Origin: Tardiphaga sp.
Lineage (GTDB): Bacteria > Pseudomonadota > Alphaproteobacteria > Rhizobiales > Xanthobacteraceae
Assembly: GCA_030147505.1 (NCBI GenBank)
Contig: JASBVG010000123.1
Span: 105,207-169,206 of the forward strand
DNA length: 64,000 nucleotides
Direction of reading: 5' to 3'
Made by a program: the position numbers and the translations under genes. Below, in pieces: positions 7,599 to 15,554 of this stretch (positions are counted from its first letter, which is position 1; each line of letters begins with the position of its first letter). The notes under the pieces are model-generated. The model did no database searches. It saw only the letters and a program-made list of their open reading frames with translations, and had not been told where the DNA came from.

Positions 7599-8324
7599 AT
7601 GAAGAAGGCAAAACATTCCATAGGCCCGCGAATTGCGGCGCTTCGCGTCGAGCGCGGCATCAGCCAGACCGAGCTTGCGGAAGCTGTGGATATGACCCAG
7701 CAGGGCATTCAAAGCATCGAAGCCGGCGGCGTCAAACGGCCAGGAAAGCTGAGGGAGATCGCTCGCACTCTGCGGACCACCGAGGATTATCTGCTGACGA
7801 ACAAAGGGCCGAAGAACGTCGGCGACGACGAGGACCACTCAGATCCAATTGACTTCGACAGCGACATCCGCCCGGAGGATGGCATCATCGAGTTAGACGT
7901 TCGCGCAGGTCTCGGCGGCGGCGGGATCACCGAGGGCCGCGAAGTGCGGCATGACGGCCAATACGCAGATCCAGTCAAAGGTGAAGCTTGGCGCTTTCCA
8001 GCACGGTTCGTGCGCGAGGAACTGCGCACCACCGAGAATCGGATCGTTATTCTTGAAACCGCGGGCGACAGCATGGCGCCGACGATTCTGTCCGGCGATC
8101 GGGTCATCGTCGATACCGGTCACAAGATTCCGTCACCCGACGGCATCTACGCCATCCGTGACATGTTCGGTTCGATCGTGGTGAAGCGGCTGCAGGTCCT
8201 GCGCCGCGGCGATCCGCCACGAATGAAGATCATTTCCGACAATGAGAACCACCCCGATGAGGAAGTCGGCGTCGATCAGATCGGTATCGTCGGCCGAGTG
8301 CTTTGGTCGCTGAAGCGTCTGTAG
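7599..8324 (+). CDS. CI/LexA-like repressor with S24 peptidase domain
   Basis: Residues 9-60 form a helix-turn-helix (QTELAEAVDMTQQGIQSIEA). Residues 95-235 form an S24 self-cleaving domain. The likely nucleophile is Ser158 (GDSMAPTI), the general base Lys196 (IVVKRL), and the likely cleavage site Ala103-Gly104 (VRAGLGGG). The full dyad suggests SOS-inducible repression. Length 241 is normal for the family. Operators flank the gene on both sides, so it should control both operons and its own promoter. Confidence 0.92.
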   Translation: MKKAKHSIGPRIAALRVERGISQTELAEAVDMTQQGIQSIEAGGVKRPGKLREIARTLRTTEDYLLTNKGPKNVGDDEDHSDPIDFDSDIRPEDGIIELDVRAGLGGGGITEGREVRHDGQYADPVKGEAWRFPARFVREELRTTENRIVILETAGDSMAPTILSGDRVIVDTGHKIPSPDGIYAIRDMFGSIVVKRLQVLRRGDPPRMKIISDNENHPDEEVGVDQIGIVGRVLWSLKRL

Positions 8325-8327
8325 GGC

Positions 8328-8341
8328 GTTTCACGTGAAAC
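8328..8341. promoter_or_regulatory. canonical parS site
   Basis: GTTTCACGTGAAAC, a perfect 14-bp palindrome identical to the core of the widely conserved bacterial parS sequence bound by chromosomal ParB/Spo0J. It starts four bases after the repressor stop codon and touches a repressor-type operator that begins at 8340. It has no T-run, so it is not a terminator. A ParB-like gene lies on the same element at 1-1151. Confidence 0.75.
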
Positions 8342-8374
8342 CGATTTATCGGTTGCTTTAACCGAAATTTCGGT
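8340..8374. promoter_or_regulatory. two phage operators in front of rightward operon
   Basis: Two operator copies lie here: 8340-8353 (ACCGATTTATCGGT) and 8361-8374 (ACCGAAATTTCGGT, a perfect palindrome). They match the three sites at 7516-7586. They sit 35-70 bp upstream of the first gene of the rightward operon (ATG 8409) that ends in the integrase gene. This places recombinase expression under the repressor. Confidence 0.75.
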
Positions 8375-8408
8375 ATTTGTTGTCTCCCGTGAACAACGGG
8401 AGAACACG

Positions 8409-8693
8409 ATGCGTCGTCGCCACGCCAACCGCCTGCCCGCTGCGCCAGGCCAGATCCAGCAGCAGCCCTCCATCCCATCCTTCATCGCCAGCGCGATCGC
8501 GCCGAAGCGCGCGCAGCTGAAGGACGGCGCTGCCGTCAATCAGCTCGCCGAAGACATGCGCGCCGCCTACCACCGCGAAGGCGGCATCTCGCATGACGAG
8601 CTGCTGGGCCTCGGCTGGACAGCTGCCCAACTCGGCAGCCATGCCGAAAAGGCCCGCTCGCGTGCCCAGCACCTCGCCGATGCCGGGGTTTGA
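8409..8693 (+). CDS. hypothetical phage protein (94 aa)
   Basis: It starts at ATG 8409 behind a GGGAG ribosome site and is the first gene of the rightward, integrase-ending operon. The N-terminus is basic and proline-rich (residues 1-25). The rest is helical (QLAEDMRAAYHREGGISHDE). The C-terminal part (LLGLGWTAAQLGSHAEKARS) looks like a small DNA-binding helical unit, but no family was recognised. Confidence 0.55.
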   Translation: MRRRHANRLPAAPGQIQQQPSIPSFIASAIAPKRAQLKDGAAVNQLAEDMRAAYHREGGISHDELLGLGWTAAQLGSHAEKARSRAQHLADAGV

Positions 8694-8696
8694 GCG

Positions 8697-8912
8697 ATGC
8701 AGTCGCCAGCCAAGCAGGCACTGATCGAGGCGATGGCCGTGCATCTCCGCAAGGCCGATGCTTTCTCGACCGAAAGCGGTGCGCTGCGCGTGCTGCAGGC
8801 TTCGCGCAAATACGAGATCGGCGACATCGTCACGCTGGTGGATGCCGCACGCACGCGCGCGGCCGAGCTGGTGCAGGACGATGTCACCGCCGCCATCAGC
8901 GAGGCCGGGTAA
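8697..8912 (+). CDS. small hypothetical phage protein (71 aa)
   Basis: It starts at ATG 8697 three bases after the previous stop, and its TAA shares a base with the next ATG. Helical and acidic (LRKADAFSTESGALRVLQAS). Unknown function; operon context with the integrase. Confidence 0.5.
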   Translation: MQSPAKQALIEAMAVHLRKADAFSTESGALRVLQASRKYEIGDIVTLVDAARTRAAELVQDDVTAAISEAG

Positions 8913-9088
8913 TGGCGAGCGACCCCCTCATCAAAGTCGGGATCCACGTGCCAGCGTCGCTGCTGCAGCTGGCACAGACCTTTGCGCGTTCAGAGAAAAC
9001 CAATGTGAGCGAACTCTGCCGCGCCGGCCTCGCCCGAGAACTGGGCGAGCGCATTGCTGCAAAGACCGATTCTTCCACCGATCAATAG
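8912..9088 (+). CDS. small ribbon-helix-helix-like protein (58 aa)
   Basis: It starts at ATG 8912, overlapping the preceding stop. A beta strand (IKVGIHVPASLLQLAQ) is followed by two helices (KTNVSELCRAGLARELGERI). This is the spacing of ribbon-helix-helix DNA-binding domains. It could be an accessory factor or excisionase-like protein for the recombinase, given its position. Larger overlapping frames here are non-coding. Confidence 0.55.
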   Translation: MASDPLIKVGIHVPASLLQLAQTFARSEKTNVSELCRAGLARELGERIAAKTDSSTDQ

Positions 9089-9100
9089 CGGAGAGAGACC

Positions 9101-9652
9101 TTGAAAAGGACAGCGATCTTCATCGACGGCGCGAACATCTATAACACCGCCAAGATCCTCGGCGTCGATATCGACTACAAGCGGCTGCATCAGTATTTCG
9201 CCGATGCCGGCGTGCTGGTGCGCGCCCTCTACTACACAGCGGTGAGCGAGGATCAGGAATACTGCTCGATCCGCCCGCTGCTCGACTGGCTCGACTACAA
9301 CGGCTTCGTCGTCGTCTCGAAGCCGATGAAGGAATTCACCGACGCCGCCGGCCGGCGCAAGGTGAAGGGCAATATGGATATCGAGATTGCCGTCGATGCC
9401 ATGGAGCTGTCCGGCCATGTCGATCATATCGTGCTGTTCTCCGGCGACGGTGACTTCCGCTCCCTGGTGGCGGCCGTGCAGCGCCGCGGCGTGCGCGTCA
9501 CCGTGGTGTCCACGATCGCCAGCCAGCCCGCCGTCATCGCCGATGAGCTGCGGCGGCAAGCCGATTGCTTCGTCGATCTGGCCGACATGAGGGCGCAGTG
9601 GTGCCGTCCCGCCGGCGAGCGTTCCGGTCGTACCGTTTCGCAGGCCGCCTGA
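9101..9652 (+). CDS. NYN-domain (LabA/DUF88-type) putative ribonuclease
   Basis: This 183-residue protein is almost all NYN domain. It has FIDGANIY near the start with Asp9, MDIEIAVDAM in the middle, and FSGDGDFRSLV later. These are the conserved acidic metal-binding residues of the PIN-like NYN fold, so an RNA-cleaving role is likely. The start is TTG 9101 with a GAGAGA ribosome site. NYN proteins near integrases have no settled role. It lies between small phage genes and the recombinase. Confidence 0.8.
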   Translation: MKRTAIFIDGANIYNTAKILGVDIDYKRLHQYFADAGVLVRALYYTAVSEDQEYCSIRPLLDWLDYNGFVVVSKPMKEFTDAAGRRKVKGNMDIEIAVDAMELSGHVDHIVLFSGDGDFRSLVAAVQRRGVRVTVVSTIASQPAVIADELRRQADCFVDLADMRAQWCRPAGERSGRTVSQAA

Positions 9653-9656
9653 TCCG

Positions 9657-9833
9657 ATGGCGCGCGCCCGTACCACCACCGAGCAGCCGAATGAGGACCT
9701 GCTGGGCCTGGTGCGGGCGCTTGCGCGGGCGGCCGCTCTGGCCGATTATCAGCGCATGAATGGTCAAACTGCCGGGCAGGGCAATGACAGCGACGAAAAC
9801 AGCCGCGATCTACGCGCGGTTCAGTTCCGATAA
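9657..9833 (+). CDS. small hypothetical protein overlapping recombinase start (58 aa)
   Basis: It starts at ATG 9657, a few bases after the NYN stop, and ends at TAA 9831-9833, fifty bases inside the recombinase gene. Residues 15-35 are alanine-leucine rich (GLVRALARAAALADYQRM). The overlap suggests translational coupling to the recombinase. No family recognised, and it could be just the recombinase leader. Confidence 0.4.
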   Translation: MARARTTTEQPNEDLLGLVRALARAAALADYQRMNGQTAGQGNDSDENSRDLRAVQFR

Positions 9834-11469
9834 ACAATCCGATCGCTCGATCGACGACCAGGTCGCCCTGTGCCGGCGCGTTTGCGCCGATGTCGGGCTG
9901 ATCGTCGGCCCGATCTATGACGACCGCGCGATCTCCGGCGCATCCACCGTCAATCGCATGGGCTTGCAGCGGCTGTTGCGCGATGCGCGCGCCGGCAAGT
10001 TCGACGTGGTCGTGTGTGAAGATCTCGACCGCATCTCACGCGATCAGGAAGATCTCGCCGGCATCCACAAACGCCTGCGCCATGCCGGCATCGAGCTGCG
10101 CACCGCCCATGATGGCATCGCCGGCGACATTCAGGTCGGCGTCAAGGGCCTGCTCGGCGCGCTCTACCTCAAGAACCTCGCGGAGAAGACACGGCGCGGC
10201 CAGGCCGGCGTGAATGCCGACGGGCGACACAATGGCGGCCGATCGTTCGGCTACCGGATGATTGCCGGCCGCAAGGGCGAGCTGGAGATCGTCGCGGCGG
10301 AAGCCGAGACCGTGCGGCAGATCTTCACCGACTATCTGCGCGGTTATTCGGCGCGCGATATCGCCGCCGACCTCAACAAAGATCGCGTACCCGGCCCGCG
10401 CGGCGGGCACTGGAACGCATCGACGATCTCCGGCAGCCGCAAGCGCCTCAATGGCATCCTGCAGAACGAACTCTATGTCGGCCGCATCGTCTACAACCGG
10501 CAGACCTTCATCAAAGACCCCGACACCGGCAAGCGCGTCAGCCGGGAGAATCCACGCGCTCTCTGGATGACTGCCGATGCGCCGCATCTTCGCATCGTCG
10601 ATCAGGATCTATGGGACAAAGTGCAGGCCAGACGCGAGCAGCGCGGCGGTCTCCATAAGCATCTCAAGGCGCGCCCGCAAAATCTGCTTTCCGGCCTGAT
10701 CAAATGCGGCTGCTGCGGATCCGGCTATGTCGTGCATGGGACCGGCAAGCGCGGTCCGATCCTGCGATGCTCACGCATGCGCGAAACCGGCCTGTGCGAC
10801 AACCGGCTGCCGATCGAGCGCGAGGATCTCGAACGCCGGGTGATGGAAGGGATCGAAAAGCAGCTGGCGGCGCCAGAGCTGATCGCGGCCTATGTGAAGG
10901 AATATCACAAGGCCATGCGCGAGCTGATGGCGTCGTCGGGCGATCGCCGCCGTGACCTCGAAAAGCAGCTGGCGACGACCAGCAGCGCGATCGACAAGGC
11001 CGTGGATGCTTTGCTCGCCGGAACAGCCAGTCGCGCCCTGCAGGCCCGACTCAGCGATCTGGAGGCCAAGCGCGATGCCATCGAGGCCGAGATCGCCTCA
11101 CTGACCACAGCACCGATCGAGTTCCACCCCAAGGCGGGCCATGTGTTCCGCGACCAGGTGCGAGATCTCAAGGCCGCGCTGGCATCCGCCGACGAGGACA
11201 ATAAGGCCGAGGCCTTTGCGCGCATCCGCGCCATTGTCGAAAAGATCGTGATCCACCCACGGGGCACAAAAAAGCCCGCGGATATCGAGATCCACGGGCA
11301 ATTGGCGACTTTGCTGCGCCTTTCGGAGGGCGCCGTGACCTCCCCGAGCAGCGATGGGAGGGTGTTGGTTGCGGGGACCGGCGTCGATCATAACTTGCGA
11401 TCGACGCCAGCAAAGATGGTTGCGGGAGCATGCACCCATCTTAACTTGCTTTTTCGTACGGCAGCATAA
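9784..11469 (+). CDS. large serine recombinase (integrase)
   Basis: This 561-residue protein has the full large-serine-integrase layout. The resolvase domain carries the catalytic serine near residue 14 (IYARFSSDKQSDRSI). The recombinase domain covers roughly residues 160-270. A zinc-ribbon begins IKCGCCGSGYV and continues to LRCSRMRETGLCDN. A long coiled-coil (RRDLEKQLATTSSAIDKAVD) comes before the tail. The start ATG 9784 (MTATKTAAIYARF) fits family N-termini better than the in-frame codon at 9760. It catalyses insertion and excision of the element. It is the last gene before the accessory island. The last 35 residues are not integrase-like and contain a 51-bp DNA repeat. Confidence 0.92.
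   Translation: MTATKTAAIYARFSSDKQSDRSIDDQVALCRRVCADVGLIVGPIYDDRAISGASTVNRMGLQRLLRDARAGKFDVVVCEDLDRISRDQEDLAGIHKRLRHAGIELRTAHDGIAGDIQVGVKGLLGALYLKNLAEKTRRGQAGVNADGRHNGGRSFGYRMIAGRKGELEIVAAEAETVRQIFTDYLRGYSARDIAADLNKDRVPGPRGGHWNASTISGSRKRLNGILQNELYVGRIVYNRQTFIKDPDTGKRVSRENPRALWMTADAPHLRIVDQDLWDKVQARREQRGGLHKHLKARPQNLLSGLIKCGCCGSGYVVHGTGKRGPILRCSRMRETGLCDNRLPIEREDLERRVMEGIEKQLAAPELIAAYVKEYHKAMRELMASSGDRRRDLEKQLATTSSAIDKAVDALLAGTASRALQARLSDLEAKRDAIEAEIASLTTAPIEFHPKAGHVFRDQVRDLKAALASADEDNKAEAFARIRAIVEKIVIHPRGTKKPADIEIHGQLATLLRLSEGAVTSPSSDGRVLVAGTGVDHNLRSTPAKMVAGACTHLNLLFRTAA
11366..11449 (+). repeat. 51-bp-period direct repeat at recombinase 3' end, att-like
   Basis: TGGTTGCGGG at 11366-11375 and 11417-11426, and TAACTTGC at 11391-11398 and 11442-11449, are both repeated exactly 51 bp apart. 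Between them lies an inverted repeat with 10-bp arms (GGCGTCGATC at 11380-11389, GATCGACGCC at 11399-11408). A second has 7-bp arms (AAGATGG 11413-11419, CCATCTT 11436-11442). TGGTTGCGGG is the reverse complement of the CCCGCAACCA end of an initiator-type tRNA. The block lies inside the end of the recombinase frame. It may be the remains of an attachment site; no intact tRNA is present. Confidence 0.45.
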
Positions 11470-11526
11470 ATGTTGCCAGAACTTCGGCGCCACGTCCATC
11501 GAGTCGACGCGAAGGATTGCCAGGAA

Positions 11527-12540
11527 TTATCGGCTGAAGTCGGTCTTACTAACGACTAGCTTGAGATTACCGTGCTCATCGATAATTTCTCGCGGGCGCA
11601 ATTTTGAGACCCAAGTCGGGTGCATTCCCCCATCGCGCCCGCTCTTGATCGGGGCAGTTTCCACGCCCTGCGAGACGAGTTGCTCGAACTCCTGGTCATC
11701 ACGGCGCTGCTTTTTCCGCACCGCCTGAGCGATCTCCGGTGGCACTTCATAGGCCGGGCATTCGCCATATGGATCGAATTTCAACTGAATGGCATCATCT
11801 CCTGGCGCGAACGCATTGAACACGTAGCGTTTATTGCAGACATCGACTTTAGGTGGGCGGTGCGTCACCTCGAAATGATCGTTGCCGTCCTTGAGCATGC
11901 GCCAGAACGGCATGTGGGGGTTTCCGCGATGCCTGGCCATGTTGGCGGGGGTCATGCGGAACGGGAAAGCTTGCACTTGGAAAGATCTCTGTCCGCCGGA
12001 GAAGGACTCCCGGCCGAGTGCGAAGATTTCCAGGATTTGCGCGTCGGTCATCGCGTAGCAGCCTTGCGAAGAGCAATCGCCATGCACCATGAGATGGGTT
12101 CCGGTGCGCTCATGGGCACGATCGAAGGCGTTCGGGAAGCCGAGATTGAACGACAGATAATACTCCGAATTCGGGTTCATCTGCGCCGGCGTGATGTCAT
12201 AAAAGCCTTCCGGCGTCTGCCGGTCGCCTTCCGTGATCTTCGGGCCGAGATCTCCTGACCACTTACAGATTGGATAGGTTTTCAGGAGCACGAAGCGGCC
12301 TTTGCGATCTTCCTTCCAGACTTCGAGCTCGGCTTCCACCTTGAATACGCGCAGGAGGATCGGCGACCCAAATTCCATGTTCAGAGTTGCCATTTCTGCT
12401 CGCAGCCTGCTCGGGACAGGGGCGGTTGCCTTAGTGCTGGCGCTCGCCAATATGTCGGTCTGGCAGCCCCCAAGCGCCGCCGCCCCTAATAGAGCAGCCG
12501 AGTTCGCGATGGTCCGCAACGCGCTTCGGCGGGCGATCAT
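11527..12540 (-). CDS. YafK-family L,D-transpeptidase lipoprotein
   Basis: ATG 12540 gives a compact signal peptide with a twin-arginine (MIARRSALRTIAN) and a lipobox (GAAALGGC), so the 337-residue product is a periplasmic lipoprotein. The catalytic YkuD core is HLMVHGDCSSQGCYAM, with the second cysteine as nucleophile. The family includes YafK/DpaA, which in E. coli cuts Braun lipoprotein from peptidoglycan, so a hydrolase role is possible. A frame from 12591 also exists, but it would place the CTTAAG box on top of the ribosome site. The box lies 58 bp upstream of the chosen start. The C-terminal 60 residues are unusual and charged. Confidence 0.85.
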   Translation of the reverse strand: MIARRSALRTIANSAALLGAAALGGCQTDILASASTKATAPVPSRLRAEMATLNMEFGSPILLRVFKVEAELEVWKEDRKGRFVLLKTYPICKWSGDLGPKITEGDRQTPEGFYDITPAQMNPNSEYYLSFNLGFPNAFDRAHERTGTHLMVHGDCSSQGCYAMTDAQILEIFALGRESFSGGQRSFQVQAFPFRMTPANMARHRGNPHMPFWRMLKDGNDHFEVTHRPPKVDVCNKRYVFNAFAPGDDAIQLKFDPYGECPAYEVPPEIAQAVRKKQRRDDQEFEQLVSQGVETAPIKSGRDGGMHPTWVSKLRPREIIDEHGNLKLVVSKTDFSR

Positions 12541-12597
12541 TTTGCCGGGCTTCAACGTCCTTCCCCCGTTTCCAATCGCCCGAGGCAACATCTCAAA

Positions 12598-12614
12598 CTT
12601 AACGCAAGCTTAAA
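12598..12614. promoter_or_regulatory. CTTAAG tandem box upstream of YafK-like gene
   Basis: CTTAAC-GCAAG-CTTAAA. It is the weakest copy of the tandem box, with one mismatch in each half. It lies 58 bp upstream of ATG 12540. Confidence 0.6.
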
Positions 12615-12780
12615 GGAGGAACCCTCGGCAAAGGAGACAGTGAGATCGGCAAATAGCTATATGGATCATGATTTTCGAGCGATCCCTATTGCATGACTTT
12701 CCGCGGATTGAACCAACGGTACATCTGGATATTGCAGCCAAATGGTCCGATGGTCGCGGCGTAGACGCCCTGAGTCTGCA

Positions 12781-12915
12781 TCAGGTTTTGAGAACCGCTC
12801 GGATAACGAAAGCGACCAGCGTCAACACCAGGACGCTGGCAAGCCAGATGGCGGCGAACCACATCAGACGTTTCCAGAGCTTCGGCAAAGCCTTGTCAGT
12901 GGTATCCGGTTTCAT
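12781..12915 (-). CDS. DUF2474 small subunit of bd oxidase (44 aa)
   Basis: It starts at ATG 12915 and overlaps the end of cydB by 20 bases. It has one transmembrane helix (LMWFAAIWLASVLVLTLVAF) after a short lysine-containing front (MKPDTTDKALPKLWKR). That is the pattern of DUF2474 proteins, which follow cydAB in many proteobacteria and parallel CydX. Likely stabilises the oxidase. A longer in-frame start at 12987 lies within cydB and is not favoured. Confidence 0.8.
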   Translation of the reverse strand: MKPDTTDKALPKLWKRLMWFAAIWLASVLVLTLVAFVIRAVLKT

Positions 12916-13894
12916 CGACTTTGCCTCGGAAGACCCAATAGGCCCAGGCTGTGTAGGCCAGGATAACCGGGACGAGCAGGCCCGCACCGATCAGCATGAA
13001 GACCTGACTTCGTTCGGGCGCGGCGGCATCCCAGATCGAAACGCGGCCGGGGATCACATCGGGCCAGATCGAAATCGCCAGCCCGGCCATCGAGAGACCG
13101 AACAGGATAAGCGTCATCGCAAACGGCAGCCAGTCACGGCCGAGGTCGATCGATCGCCAGAGAATAAATGCGGCAATGGCGACGAGCAGAGGCATTTGGG
13201 CCGCGGCGAGCACACCCGGCCAGCCGAACCAACGTTGGTAATAGCTGGCATCGAGAAAGGGAGTCGCCGTGCTGACAGCGACGATTGCCCCGACAAGGGC
13301 GATCGTGAGCATGCGAGCATGTTTGCGCGCATGGGCCTGCGTTGGGCCGTCAGTCTTCCAGATCAACCACCCCGCTCCGAGCAGTGCATATCCCGACATT
13401 AGGCTGACACCCGTAAGAAGGGTGAACGGGGTGAGCCAGTCCCACCAGCCGCCGCCATAGGCCCGGCCCTCGACATGGATGCCTTGAAGAAGCGCGCCGA
13501 GCGTGATCCCCTGAGCGAAAGTGGCGACAACCGACCCGCCGCAAAAGGCTATATCCCAGAAACGTCGATGGCCGGGATCACGCCACCGGAATTCGAAGGC
13601 GACGCCGCGAAATACCAAGCCAAGCAACATTGCGATGAGCGGAGCGTAGAGGGCCGGAAGCACGATTGCGTACGCAAGCGGGAACGCGGCCATCAGGCCG
13701 CCGCCGCCGAGAACTAGCCAGGTCTCGTTGCCGTCCCAAACCGGCGCGATGCTGTTCATGGCGCGGTCGCGCTCGCCGCCAACGCGAAACGTCGGGAACA
13801 GGATACCGATTCCGAGATCGAACCCGTCCATGACGACATAGGCTGCCACGGCAAAAGCGATGATCGCTGCCCAGATGATGGTGAGATCGATCAT
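12896..13894 (-). CDS. cydB: cytochrome bd-type quinol oxidase subunit II
   Basis: The start is ATG 13894 (MIDLTIIWAAIIAFAVAAYV), overlapping the cydA stop; 332 residues. VMDGFDLGIGILFP and WDGNETWLVLGGGGLMAAFP are CydB hallmarks, and about eight transmembrane helices are visible. With CydA it forms the quinol-oxidising bd oxidase in the cytoplasmic membrane. The gene order cydA-cydB-DUF2474 is typical of the cyanide-insensitive (CIO) subgroup. Confidence 0.93.
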   Translation of the reverse strand: MIDLTIIWAAIIAFAVAAYVVMDGFDLGIGILFPTFRVGGERDRAMNSIAPVWDGNETWLVLGGGGLMAAFPLAYAIVLPALYAPLIAMLLGLVFRGVAFEFRWRDPGHRRFWDIAFCGGSVVATFAQGITLGALLQGIHVEGRAYGGGWWDWLTPFTLLTGVSLMSGYALLGAGWLIWKTDGPTQAHARKHARMLTIALVGAIVAVSTATPFLDASYYQRWFGWPGVLAAAQMPLLVAIAAFILWRSIDLGRDWLPFAMTLILFGLSMAGLAISIWPDVIPGRVSIWDAAAPERSQVFMLIGAGLLVPVILAYTAWAYWVFRGKVDETGYH

Positions 13895-15294
13895 CACGAC
13901 GCTCTCCCTTCGACGGCCACTGCCGGGGTGATGCCGGCGGCGCGGATAGGCTTTCCACCCGACGGATCGGCTGTCTCGTGGGGCTGCGGTGGTTTGGCCA
14001 TTAGCTTCAGAATGTAGAAGGTCCCCGCGCCGAAAACCGCGAAGTAAACGACGATGAACGCGACCAATGAGGCGGCGACAGCGGGTGCCTCCAAGGGCGC
14101 CGCCGATTCCGCCGTCCTCAGCAGGCCGTAGACTGTGAAAGGCTGACGCCCGACCTCGGTTGTGACCCAGCCGGCGATCACCGCCACGAAACCGCTCGGC
14201 CCCATTGCGATCGCAGCGCGATGTAGCAACGGCCAATCGTAAAAACGTTTGCGATACCGGGCGGCGAGGCTCCAAAGGCCGAGCCCCAGCATCGCGAAAC
14301 CCAGAGCAACCATGATGCGGAAGGACCAGAAGACCACGCCAACCGGCGGATGCTGATCCTCGGGAATCGTGTCGAGTCCGGCCAGGGGCGCATTAAGATC
14401 GTGCTTTAGGATGAGGGAGGACGCCTTCGGAATCTCAAGGGCGTAGTCGACGCGCTTCTCGGCGCTGTTGGGGATACCGAACAGGATGAGCGGCGCACCT
14501 TCGGGATGACTGTCGTAGTGCCCCTCCATCGCCATCACTTTGGCGGGCTGGTGCTCGAGCGTATTAAGGCCATGCAGATCGCCGGCGAAGATCTGGATCG
14601 GCGCGACAATCGCCGCCATCCACATCGCCATGGAGAACATTTTGCGCGCGCCGGGATTCGTCTTGTCTTTGAGAAGATGCCAAGCGCCGACCGCGCCGAC
14701 CACGAACGCCGTTGTGAGGTAAGCGGCGATGACGGTGTGAACGAGGCGATAGGGGAAGCTTGGATTGAAAACGATCGCCCACCAGCTCGGGCCGGGCAGA
14801 AACTGGCCGTTGGCGCCGATCTCGAAGCCGGTCGGCGTCTGCATCCAACTATTGACCGACAAAATCCAGAAGGCGGAAATGAAGGTGCCGAGCGCGACCA
14901 TGCAGGTCGCCACGAAATGCAGTCTCAGCCCGACCTTGTTGATGCCGAAGAGCATCACGCCAAGGAAGCCGGCCTCAAGGAAGAAGGCCGTCAGCACCTC
15001 GTAGGCCATCAACGGACCAATGACGGGACCGGCCTTGTCGGAAAAGACCGACCAGTTCGTGCCGAACTGGTAGGACATGACGATCCCCGATACGACGCCC
15101 ATCCCGAACGCAAGTGCGAAGATCTTGAGCCAGTACCGGTACAGATTGGCGTAGACCCCATTGCCGGTCTTCAGCCAGAGCGCCTCCAGAACCATGAGGT
15201 AGCTCGCCAAGCCGATGGAGAAAGCCGGGAAGATGAAATGGAAGCTGACGGTAAAGGCGAACTGGATTCTGGCGAGCAGCAGGGCGTCGAGCAT
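13894..15294 (-). CDS. cydA: cytochrome bd-type quinol oxidase subunit I (CIO type)
   Basis: The start is ATG 15294 (MLDALLLARIQFAFTVSFHF), the canonical CydA N-terminus, with GAGGAAAA seven bases upstream; longer frames to 15480 are not needed. At 466 residues it is shorter than E. coli CydA, as expected for the short Q-loop CIO group. The heme-ligating His is in SFHFIFP, and GWVTTEVGRQPF carries the conserved GRQP. The enzyme reduces oxygen with quinol and resists sulfide and cyanide in known relatives. A TTACATA-type operator lies 208 bp upstream, between this gene and the peroxiredoxin. Confidence 0.94.
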   Translation of the reverse strand: MLDALLLARIQFAFTVSFHFIFPAFSIGLASYLMVLEALWLKTGNGVYANLYRYWLKIFALAFGMGVVSGIVMSYQFGTNWSVFSDKAGPVIGPLMAYEVLTAFFLEAGFLGVMLFGINKVGLRLHFVATCMVALGTFISAFWILSVNSWMQTPTGFEIGANGQFLPGPSWWAIVFNPSFPYRLVHTVIAAYLTTAFVVGAVGAWHLLKDKTNPGARKMFSMAMWMAAIVAPIQIFAGDLHGLNTLEHQPAKVMAMEGHYDSHPEGAPLILFGIPNSAEKRVDYALEIPKASSLILKHDLNAPLAGLDTIPEDQHPPVGVVFWSFRIMVALGFAMLGLGLWSLAARYRKRFYDWPLLHRAAIAMGPSGFVAVIAGWVTTEVGRQPFTVYGLLRTAESAAPLEAPAVAASLVAFIVVYFAVFGAGTFYILKLMAKPPQPHETADPSGGKPIRAAGITPAVAVEGRAS

Positions 15295-15501
15295 CGCGGT
15301 TTTCCTCGGATTGAGCAGAGGTGCGGGTCCCGACGCGCCGCCCGCCAACAACAGCCGACCCGTCGAGTACTGAAACTCCGCTCCGCGGCCGAGCTTCACG
15401 TTCATTGTCGGGCTTCCTGAAAGCTTTGATCGGGCACGCCCAGCTCGACAACGGCAGCATTTGCCACCACGGCACGCCAATCACTTATGTTATTGTCGAA
15501 C

Positions 15502-15516
15502 TATGTAATTATGTAA
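15502..15516. promoter_or_regulatory. TTACATA direct repeat, candidate ArsR operator (cyd/prx)
   Basis: TATGTAA-T-TATGTAA, which on the other strand reads TTACATA-A-TTACATA. It lies between divergent cydA and peroxiredoxin genes. The same double unit occurs at the Blh/SQR promoter (40520-40534), and a single unit occurs before the second TsdA operon (27153-27159). The local candidate regulator is the ArsR protein at 16196-16591. Confidence 0.6.
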
Positions 15517-15554
15517 GCGTCTTGCGTCAACCCGAACGCCGTGCGACATAGTGG

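Noticed and set aside
8321..8341. Palindrome behind the repressor gene as an intrinsic terminator
   Set aside because: No T-run follows and the sequence is identical to parS.
14506..15420. 304-codon open frame on the plus strand
   Set aside because: Antisense to cydA; charged, low-pattern translation.
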